A stretch of 64,000 nucleotides of DNA, taken from positions 546,580-610,579 of the forward strand of contig BPQB01000015.1 in the NCBI GenBank assembly GCA_019973155.2, given 5' to 3'. Positions 55,949 to 64,000 of the stretch are shown piece after piece. Made by a program: the position numbers and the translations under genes. Below the pieces are notes generated by a model that worked only from the letters and a program-made list of their open reading frames with translations, searched no databases and was not told where the DNA came from. Source of the stretch: Phanerochaete sordida (Eukaryota > Basidiomycota > Agaricomycetes > Polyporales > Phanerochaetaceae). Numbering within the stretch: the first letter of the stretch is position 1; each line of letters opens with the position of its first letter.

Positions 55949-57539
55949 GGCGAGCAAGGTGGTGATGTGCTGACGGTGAGTGCCAGAGAGGAGTGGGGAA
56001 GTAGGCAGCGGATCGACGCGTACTTATACCAGGCCCGGAGGAGCTTTGCCCGGACCCGCATCCGTGAGGCACGAGATCGCATACTCAGCATCACGTTCCC
56101 ATGCGGGTAAGCAGCGGCTGGGACATCATACATTCTGGCCTGCTGTGAGTATCCAGCGATCGCTTCGCGATGCGACGCGGGGGAGACGCCTTCGTACAGG
56201 GGCAAGACCGAGTCAGCACTGTCGGATTGACTAAACGGCGTCGCGCGCAGTCCGGACGCGTGCGTGACGACTGTCGAGGCGCGCAGAGTATGAGGAGGGA
56301 TAGCGTTCCACAGTTCCAGTCCGCTGTTGCCGGTAGACAACGTGTTAGAGAGACAGTCGGGGGCTGCACGAGGGCCGACCCTCGCATTGTCCAGTCAGCA
56401 GGGGGTACCTAGATCATGTGGAAATACTGCTCATTGCCCAGTGGAGGATGGATGTCGCCGTCGTCACGAGAGAACATGAACAAGACAGCCGCTCTATTAC
56501 AGAGAAGACGAGACATTGCGCCCGGCATAGCCTTGACAGCGGTGGTGAGAGAGACGGCGAAGATAACGTCGACGTAGGTTACTGAGGGGATAAAGTGCAA
56601 TGAAGAGGTTTGTAAGGGTCGCGCAGGGTGGTATCAGTGAAGCTGAACAGACTTTGGCTGGTTGCGCAGATACCGCCGGAGCTTCGAAGCCTGCGAGGCG
56701 GATCCCTCAGAAGCCCCAGCTGCAGAGAGGATAGTGACGTACTTGCGGAGCATTGCCTGTGCCTCTGACCCTGCTGATGTCCGTCAAAGTCGCCCAGGTT
56801 CGCTCCGAATCCGATGCGGACTAGTCGACGCGATTGTGTGTTGAGGTCGCAAGCTGGGTGTTGTTCGGGATGTACGCGTAACGAAAGCTGTGCGGAAGAC
56901 TGGGAAGGAATGTGATATCAAGCGAAGCCTAGCGTGCAACACAGAGACAGCGAGGGCGAAACGAAAGTGGGGCAACGATACTGGAGGTCGTGGATGACGG
57001 AGGAGAACAGCGAGGCGGCTGCGCCGTTGGGGCAATATTTGGTCACGTGATAGACGTGCGCTGCCCGCATGAGGCTGTGACGTCCGGACATCGTGTCGTT
57101 CGAGAATGGGGATATGGCAACGGCGAGAAGGAATACAAATTGTGATATGAGCCTGAGGATTCGAGGGACGAGGAGGCCAGGCTGGGCACGAGAGCATCGC
57201 CATGGTAGTGCCCGGTTTGGGCATGCCGCCAGTGTCCGGCACGGCGTTCGTCTCGAGACTTGAAACAAACCTCCATCTCTCTCCTCCTCCACGACCCGCC
57301 GCGCGGCACCGACAGGCTCATTCTCCTGCTGCCTCTCTGCCGCCACGTCCCTCAGATCCTCGTCTGGCTACTGGGGCTTCTGGGACTTGTACAATCACCA
57401 CCTGTGTACCCGCTCCACCGGCGGGCTTAGACTCCTCACTCACGCTTACGACTCTTCTTCGCTCACGACATCCCGTAACGACATCACCACCTTGTAATAC
57501 CACCAGCAGACTCTGCTGGACGTCGACAGGACTCCAGCC
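55949..57539. other. Possible minus-strand membrane-protein exons, unproven
   Basis: The minus strand carries a Ser/Thr-rich frame (MSTGNSGLELWNAIPPHTLR, 56340 downward), a hydrophobic one (SVTYVDVIFAVSLTTAVKAM, 56600-56409) and another (ISQFVFLLAVAISPFSNDTM, about 57150). Together they look like tail and helices of a multi-exon membrane protein, but no consistent splice chain was built and no family was recognised. It may be a decayed gene. Confidence 0.3.
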
Positions 57540-60399
57540 ATGTCGTCAACGTCTTCAATACCCGTCACAGTGACCACGACAACTTCGGCCTCTGCCTCGG
57601 CCTCGAGTACCGCTGCGGCAGCTTTCAAAGCACCGGGGAACCTCAAGGTGTGTATGCCTTGACTGTACCCTCCCAGTGTGCGCTGCAGGAAGGCAGGAGT
57701 ATCGTGCTCTGTGCTCGGTCGCGCCGATGCTATTGTGGCCAGGAGGCTTGGCACGCCCAGGCGGGGAAGCGATGGCCGCTGCCCGGATACACGCATCGTC
57801 GCGCAGACATGTGCAAGTGTGTCCTGTGTATTGGTTACACCCTGGACATCGCGCTTCGCGCGTAGCAGGTGCTCTGACACGGACTCGGGCTCCCCGCGCG
57901 GAGCTCAACCCGCCAATATACTTCCGCTCTCTCGCGTTCGGGGAACACACATGCTCACAGATCCATCTCGCAGGTTGTAGGAATCATCCTTGCCATTGCC
58001 TCTGGCGTCCTCATTGGCAGCAGCTTTGTCTTCAAAAAGAAAGGCCTTCTGCGGGCGCAGGCGGGCGGTGTAGCAGGCGAGGGCGTAGGATACCTCAAAT
58101 CACCGTTATGGTGGCTAGGAATGAGCAGTGCGTATACTAGCCGCCCTCTCTCTACCCGCGCTGACCGACTTTGCCTCCAGTGATGATTGCAGGCGAATTG
58201 TGTAACTTCGCAGGTACGTCCTCTGCGCAAATCCCCAATGAACCCACCAACAAATCCGCGATCCCCCAGCGTACGCATTCGTCGAAGCCATCGTCGTGAC
58301 GCCAATGGGCGCACTCTCCGTTGTCATCTGCGCCATCCTCTCGTCCTTCTTCCTGCACGAGACGCTCACGCTCTTTGGCTGGCTCGGCTGCTCGCTTTGT
58401 ATCGTGCGTCCGCCTGTGCAGCATCCCACCACATCCGCATTCGCTCACACAAGCATGCACGCAGATTGGTTCCGTCATCATCGCGTTGAATGGCCCATCT
58501 GAGCAGAGCGTCGGCCAGATTGTCGAATTCCAGCACCTGTTCCTCAGCCCCGGCTTCCTCGTCTACGGCAGCATCCTCATCGTTGCAGCACTCGTTATCG
58601 TCTTTTACTTCGCGCCCAAGTGAGTTCATTCGCATCTCGCTTCTGAGAACCCGCACCGACCCAGTTCCTCTTCCCGCATCGTTCGGCAGATACGGCAAGA
58701 AGAGCATGCTGTGGTACATCATGGTCTGCAGCATGATCGGGGGCATAAGTGTGTCTGTCACCACCGGACTGGGCTCCGCCATCGTCACGACTGCGATGGG
58801 CGACAACCAGGTGCGTGCCGCCGCGCAGTTCCATTCTATCATCCGCTGACGCAGGTCGGGGCAGTTCAAGCACTGGTTCATCTATTTTCTTATGGTATTC
58901 ATCGCCATTACCCTGAGTAAGAGCCGCGTCAGATCCGTGATAGCGCAGCGCATGCTAACGCGAAACGCGTAGTTACCGAGGTGTACTATCTGAACGTGGC
59001 GCTGGCGCTGTTCAATACAGGTACGTGCTTACGGCCCATCACGAAGAACGCGTTTGCTAATGAGCCTTTGCCGCAGCAATGGGTAAGATAATCTGCTGTG
59101 CTCTCCTGCCTCAGTGCTGACCTCATTGGCTGCTAGTCACACCGACCTACTACGTGATTTGTGAGTTCTTCCGCCGCTAAGCTCGCGCCATCTATGCTGA
59201 CCCTCTGCAGTCACATTCTTCTCGATTCTCACCACGATCGTGCTCTTCAAGGGTCTGTCCGCGCCGCCCATGCAAATCATCACGCTCGTCATGGGCTTCC
59301 TCGTCATATGCGTCGGCATCACCATTCTCCAGCTTTCGAAGATCGACCCGACACAGCTCAAGGTACCAGGCCTCGACCGTCGCTCGACGATGCTCCTCCA
59401 GGCTTCGCGCAGCAACACTGCTGGCGTCGACGAGAAGGACCTTTCCGCTGTCGAGGACCCCGGCATCGACACGCTCCGTGGCAGCTTCGGCACCATGGGC
59501 AGCATCATCCGCGCGCGCACCGCGAAGCGCATGAGCATGTCCAGCCGCGCCACCGGCACGAGCCTCCGGAATCGCCACGGGCACACTCTCAGCGACGACG
59601 ACCGCCCGCACTACAACGCGATGGGCGGCCACGACGATCGTCTCTCCGGCATGAAGCGCCACCAGCTCTACGACCCGCCTGTTCCCGCGGCCGACAACAT
59701 CTCGCTCGCCAGCGACGTCGCCACAACGCCGCGCAAGCAGACGATCAAGTTTGGCGACGAGGATATTGTGCATAATTATCCTGTAGCTGGGCGAGACGCG
59801 ACAGGGACCCAGGCGACGCACGAACACCGGAGTGCGCTATGGAGCGGGACGGCACAACTCAGCGTACGCAGATTCACTTCGTCTCACGGCACAAGCTGAC
59901 CTCGCCTTTGCAGCACCTACCCGAGAACGACTCAGCGTCGACTTTGTCAACCGACACAGACGAGACCGAGATTGGCGTCGGCCTGCGCTCGGCGCCACCA
60001 ACAGTTTACGACGACCCATATCGCACGCGCGCGATAGATCCCTTCGCGGACTCGCCGTCGACGACGACGGTCTCCAGCTTCCCCAGTTTCTCGTCGAGCA
60101 CAGCAACAGTCGGCCGCCCCGGCTCCCAAGTGAGCATCGACCCCGAGTTCGTCGGCGCGCGGCAAGGACCTGTGACGGCCGGCGACCGCGGCTCGCACGG
60201 CAACCGGCATCGCCTGTTTGACCGCACGAGTAGTGGACGACACTACCCTGGCGGCGACAGCGTCGACGATCGCGAGGAAAGTGAGAGCCTCTGGCATCCG
60301 AATCGACCGAGCGACGAGGAGAGTTTGTCGGACCAGGACTATCCTCCCGAGGGCAGTGTAAGACTTGTGTCGGCGAACCGAGGGTCAGGGCGGGTATGA
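57540..60399 (+). CDS. NIPA-type magnesium transporter
   Basis: Mg2+ transporter of the NIPA/DUF803 family, expected at the plasma or endosomal membrane. Exon 1 (57540-57647) is a Ser/Thr-rich leader. A long 326-nt intron leads to VVGIILAIASGVLIGSSFVF, FKKKGLLRAQ, then LWWLGM and MMIAGELCNFAAYAFVEAIV. Next come VTPMGALSVVICAILSSFFL, GWLGCSLCI, IGSVIIALNGPSEQ and YGKKSMLWYIMVCSMIGGIS. Then LITEVYYLNVALALFNTA, VTPTYYVIFTFFSILTTIVL, FKGLSAPPMQIITLVMGFLV and VICVGITILQLSKIDPTQ: nine to ten helices in all. A long cytosolic tail of about 300 residues is Ser/Asp/Arg-rich. One more intron (about 59860-59912) links the tail to HLPENDSASTLSTDTDETEI. Many introns are below 60 nt and only approximately placed. 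Confidence 0.87.
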
Positions 60400-60543
60400 G
60401 ACACGGTATATCAGTAGTAGCCGTATCGCTCTTTCGACTTCCTCTTTGCTTTTCAATGCTTGCTCTCACTTCATACTCCACCGGGACTTGTGATATCTGT
60501 AGTAGACCTGTATTTTATTTCCATCCGGACAGTCGATTACAAA

Positions 60544-62141
60544 TTACAAGCTGCCGTTCTCCATCCTAGTTCCACGCAGTGACAGAGGTAGTATACAAGA
60601 AAGGAACCCCGAGAGATACCAGGCATCGACCCGCCGCGCCCTTCGGTTTGCGCGTGCGCGAGCTTCCATAAATACAGCGATCCCAGAACGCGTGGCGCTG
60701 TACTGCAGCGCATACATATAGCTCGCGAGCAGTCGCGAGATGTCTGGGTCCATACCAATCCGTTGCAAGGACAGGCGCGGATGCGCTCCCCATACGTTCA
60801 ACCGTCTGTGGCCGCGTTCCGCTTCGTCACGTACACCCCTCCGGTGCGTTCTTCTGTCGAGTGAGGTAAGGCGGACGGCGTAGAGTACGTCGAAGCGAGG
60901 AGTGGTATTTCGTGTGAAGCGTCGCTACCGTCGTCTTGCTGCGCTAGTGGTGCCTCAGATTGTGCCGGGATCTCTGCAAGCCCAGCGATACGCCGCCCTT
61001 CAGCAGTCACTCGGTACATAGTCTTCGAGCTTGCACGGAACTCGCCCACCGTCTGCACAGCGTGTCAGCATCTAGCTCAGAACGTTATGGCACTGTGACG
61101 CACCTGGGCCCCTTCGCCGTCCTCGCTGCTATCCATCTGTGCCGTGTACACCTTTCCACCCTTGCGCTTCGGCGACGCGTCGCTCGCGAGCTCGAGAAGG
61201 CCGAGCCGTACGCAGTGGGCGAGCATCGTTCCAGCCTCGTCTGCGTTGACGAGAGACGTGCAGTCGAGGAGCTGGGTCATGAGGTCCTCCGCCGACATCG
61301 GACCGCTCAATACGAGGCGTGCGCGCACCTTGCCTGGGCTGCCGACTGCAGGACCTTGAGGTACACGGGCGGACGCGTCGTGCAGGATCCATCGGAAGAC
61401 CGCGCGAACGACGTCCGTAGAGGCGATGATCTCGTCGTCTTCCCACCTGCGCACGACGTGCAAGAGGACTGGGGACACCGGGTAGGACGCGACCAATCGG
61501 ACGACGGAGGGCTCTGCCTCTGCGCCGACGCTCTTCGTCATGGCGTGCACGGTCTTGCTCTTCGCGAAAAATGCCGACCCGCCGTTGCGCGCGATGAACT
61601 GCTCGGTGACGTGTAGACCTTTGGGCGTGATCATGAAGATACCCATGTGGGTGAACGAGCATGAGCGGTCGTCCGTCGCGTTCGTGATGAGGCGCGCGGC
61701 GAGGAAGAGCTCGCAGAGCTGGCGCGCGGCGTCCTGCGCGAGGCTGTACGCAACTGTCTTCACCATGGTGACTCCGGGCTCTTCGGACGCCGACGCGCCA
61801 GAAACGGGCTGGGAAACTCTCAGATTGGCGAGGATGTGCATCGCGTCGTCACTGCAGCGTGAAGTCAGCAAAGGGGTGTCACGGCAGATAGAGGGACACG
61901 CACAAGACGAATGCGTCATGGTACTTGGTGAACCAACGGAATGTGGTGTGAAGGGGAAGTGCGAGGATGAACGCAGCGTAGATGTCGAGCAGGTTCTGTA
62001 GAGCAGCTTTCAATGAGCCTGGCGATGGTCCAAGGGTAGAGGTAGCGAACGCACTCGTAGAAACGGCCTTCCCGCTTTTGTCATCTTCAAGACACCCTTG
62101 CGCGACGACGCAGCCCCAGACCTCATCGCTACAGAAGCCAT
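60544..62141 (-). CDS. DEP-domain protein of the FlbA/Sst2 type with eroded RGS end
   Basis: Fungal FlbA/Sst2/Thn1 proteins have DEP domains and a C-terminal RGS domain that turns off Galpha. The start at 62141 gives MASVAMRSGAASSRKGVLKM and KAGRPFL, followed by LKAALQNLLDIYAAFILALP and LHTTFRWFTKYHDAFV. The large exon has MVKTVAYSLAQDAARQLCEL, FLAARLITNATD, FMITPKGLHVTEQFIARNG and VRAVFRWILHDA. A second DEP is ARLVLSGPMSAEDLMTQLLD, then ADEAGTMLAHCVRLGLLELA, and GEFRASSKTMYRVTAEGRR after an intron. The expected RGS helices are replaced by RLSLQRIGMDPDISRLLASY and then unrelated sequence, with a stop by 60544. Possible reasons are loss of RGS, a frame problem or misreading of the last exon. 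The 3' end meets the NIPA gene 145 bp away. Confidence 0.7.
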
Positions 62142-62442
62142 GGTGTTAGGGGGATGGTCATGGACGGGAGGGCGAGGTGCATCGCCGCCAGAGATAGAAA
62201 GGCAGCTTGGCGTGCCAGGCTCTCGCGGTCGCGGAACTGCGCGGTGCGATGGTCAGTGCCTGATCATGACCCTGATCTGGACCTTGCCGCCTCTCGTCGC
62301 CATCGGGCACGCACATCAGTCTGTGCCGTTCGGGGAGCCGAGAGGACTCGAAGCTGTCGCCTGGATTGTGGTACAGGTCCAAAGCGCGACTCGCTCGCTG
62401 CGGTGTTTTCAGGCTGTTTACACGTGACCCTCCGATGACAGG
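62142..62442. other. Upstream region of the DEP gene, no gene seen
   Basis: About 300 bp between the DEP gene ATG and the ATG7-like fragment. Expected upstream ATG7 sequence is not visible here, so the fragment lacks its 5' part. Confidence 0.4.
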
Positions 62443-62973
62443 TTCGCCTTCCCCGCGTTCGTCGCCAAATCCGCCTGGGATGGGAAGGAGGCCGCGACTG
62501 GCAGAGCGCGGACGAGGCGTTGTCCCTCGAGACGGTACATCCCACCTCGCCCTTCTCGACGTGCGCAGCTCTCATGCCATGCAGATCCCCGTCGTCCATG
62601 ACGCGCTTCACGGCGCCCAAGCGCGCCCCTTCTTCCTGGTCCGGACGTCGTCCGCTACGCCCGAGACCGCGCGATAAAAGAGCTGCAAAAGTCCTTCGAA
62701 GCCATTCCGCCACAGTACGCCCTCGCTGCCGTCCGCATCACTCCCACAAACTCTCGCGTCCCGCAGCGCTTTGTCGGCTTCGTCGACCCCTCCGGCGCAC
62801 CCAGCAACCCCGACTGGCCGCCCCGCCACCTGCTCGCGTACCTCTTACATCGCCGCCCGTTGTTGTTCGCCGATGCGGTGGGTCTCCGCGTCCTCTGCTG
62901 GCGCGACGCCTCGCGCGGTCGCGTCGGCGTCTTGACAGGCCAGGCGGCAGCTCGGCTGCTACTACTGCAATGA
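62443..62973 (+). pseudogene. Fragment of an ATG7-like gene with broken frames
   Basis: Blocks of the N-terminal part of Atg7 (the E1-like autophagy activator) appear in order but in three different frames: FAFPAFVAKSAWDGKEA at 62443, DWQSADEALSLE at 62496, RPFFLV near 62624 and then FVGFVDPSGAPSNPDWPPRH, LLAYLLHR and GLRVLCWRD from 62644 to the stop at 62971-62973. The usual form has F(A)FPAFVAK, FFLV, FVDPS-x-NPGWPLRNLLAYL and RVLCWRD. Frame changes have no GT-AG introns to explain them, and the catalytic Cys region and the earlier N-terminus are absent. I conclude it is a relic. A functional ATG7 presumably lies elsewhere in the genome. Confidence 0.6.
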
Positions 62974-63199
62974 TGTTGTTGTACCTGCCGCTGTACGCTT
63001 TTTGTTATGTTGTGCATGCAATGACTTGCTGAATAAGTCATCCTCAGAGTCTGACGAATCAGACTCTCAACCAGATGTGCACAAACATTGAACGCCCAGG
63101 CCTCGCGTCGATCTCGTCGTCGTTGGCTATCGAGCTTCTCGCCGCACACTTAAACACTACCAAGCTAAAAAGTGCTCTGAAGGACATGTGTAACAAGTG

Positions 63200-63900
63200 C
63201 AGCAACAAACCAATAAAAAGTGTGTAAAGCTTGCAATAGCAAAATAATAGAAGCACATGCGTAAACCCAGTAACAGTAAGGTGAAAGCAAGTGCATAAAG
63301 CTGATTTGGCAGAGTGCACAGTCAAGCAGTGTAAAGGTGTAAAACCTGTGTATTGGTTGACAGAAGTTGCAGTAATGGAAACAAGTGGGTTATCAAAAAG
63401 AGAGAGACAGGAAGAAGGGAAGAAAGTGGAAATATGCTAAGTCCGGGTGCCAGTAAAGAGAAGTTGCAATAGCAGAAGTGAGCACTGAAAGCACATACAC
63501 AAAACTTGTGGAGTTTAGTAAGTAGTCGGTGGTGTTGTTTGGTTTTGTTTTCAGTTGAGAGACACAGTGCTAAGTTTGTTAAGTGTTTAGCAAACCCGAA
63601 TGTCCCCCCCCCAGTGCTGCTGTGAAAGATTCAGCTTACTAAAACCCCGACAGTTAACAGTTCAATAGAAGTGAAAGAGGTAAAGGCTGTAAAAGCCCAG
63701 ATGTAGTGGTTAATAGTGCAAAATCCGTGTGCTGGTGGATGGAAACGGAGATTGTAGTAACACAAACAAGCAAATCAACAAAAAGAGAGTGACAGATGAA
63801 AAGGATGGGTGCAAAAACGCGCTAAAGTTCAGGTGGCGGTCAGGAGAAGTTGCAATAGTAGAAGTGAATGGAGCTATATATTTGAAATCCCGGAAGCAGG
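63200..63900. repeat. Purine-rich region with two diverged copies of about 150 bp
   Basis: Segments at about 63328-63480 and 63718-63870 share, in order, GTAAAACCTGTGT/CAAAATCCGTGT, a TTGCAGTAATGGAAAC-like run, AAAAAGAGAG and GAGAAGTTGCAATAG (63458 and 63844, 386 bp apart). The plus strand is rich in A and G. No gene is seen. Confidence 0.5.
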
Positions 63901-63909
63901 GCTCCTTCC

Positions 63910-64000
63910 GCGTCCAAACGGCCCATTCGGGGGCCAGTTCTTGTGCGCTCCGCGTCCAAATGGCCCATTCGGGGGCCAGTTCTTGTGCGCTCCGCGTCCA
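63910..64000. repeat. 42-bp tandem repeat running off the right edge
   Basis: Units at 63910-63951 and 63952-63993 differ at one base (AAACGG against AAATGG), and a third starts at 63994. The unit contains GGCCCATTCGGGGGCC. It is a multiple of 3 and open on both strands. The change is silent in one minus-strand frame (HKNWPPNGPFGR), but one difference is not evidence of coding. Confidence 0.85.

Overview
The window looks like nuclear DNA of an agaricomycete fungus, most likely a polypore-type wood decayer. It is GC-rich. Introns are 45-60 nt long with GTRNGY donors and a recurring GCTGAC branch site just before the acceptor. Recognisable genes are fungal: a DOMON/cytochrome b561 protein, Rad7, a NIMA-type kinase, ribosomal protein S0, glucosamine-6-phosphate deaminase, a DUF6535 protein, a NIPA magnesium transporter and a DEP-domain signalling protein. 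The taxonomic placement is inference from gene content and splice signals. All calls were made by reading the sequence; no searches were run.

Layout. 1-12.3 kb holds two unrecognised gene families, each present twice on opposite strands (A' at 1-755 and A at 9178-10412; an acidic one-helix protein at 1069-2018 and 11208-12278). A monocarboxylate-type transporter and a DOMON-b561 gene lie between the copies, and a decayed third copy of the one-helix gene lies at 10720. 12.3-14.5 kb is gene-poor with GGCTC-type repeats. 14.5-28.3 kb has a membrane-anchored methyltransferase, two members of an undescribed family (F1, F2), Rad7, a membrane-protein relic, a large protein with five Cys4 modules, and F3. 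28.7-31.4 kb is a NIMA kinase. 32-36.6 kb carries F4, F5 and F6. 37.5-42.7 kb has a membrane protein, ribosomal protein S0 and glucosamine-6-phosphate deaminase. 44.7-48.2 kb has a second methyltransferase, a MITE, F7 and F8. 48.4-54.6 kb has a DUF6535 protein and a secreted serine carboxypeptidase. 55-62.1 kb has an HD-domain cyanamide hydratase-like enzyme, a NIPA transporter and a DEP protein without a usable RGS domain. 62.4-64 kb has a frame-broken ATG7-like fragment and repeats.

The main candidate for something undescribed is the F1-F8 family: eight intronless genes (nine domains) between 16.4 and 48.2 kb. They share an N-terminal W-G-x-x-(D/N)-P motif, a central L-T-x-D-E-x-R-x-L motif and a C-terminal G-x-L-(D/T)-x-F/D-E-x-x-T-L-x-L-L-R block. 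Seven of the eight have a GGCCAC box within about 160 bp upstream of the start. F5 and F7 share a nearly identical 30-bp promoter block, and each lies next to a short-form member (F6, F8). I do not recognise a described domain in them. A second candidate is the repeated C-x4-C-x12-C-x2-C module in the 23.2-26.4 kb protein.
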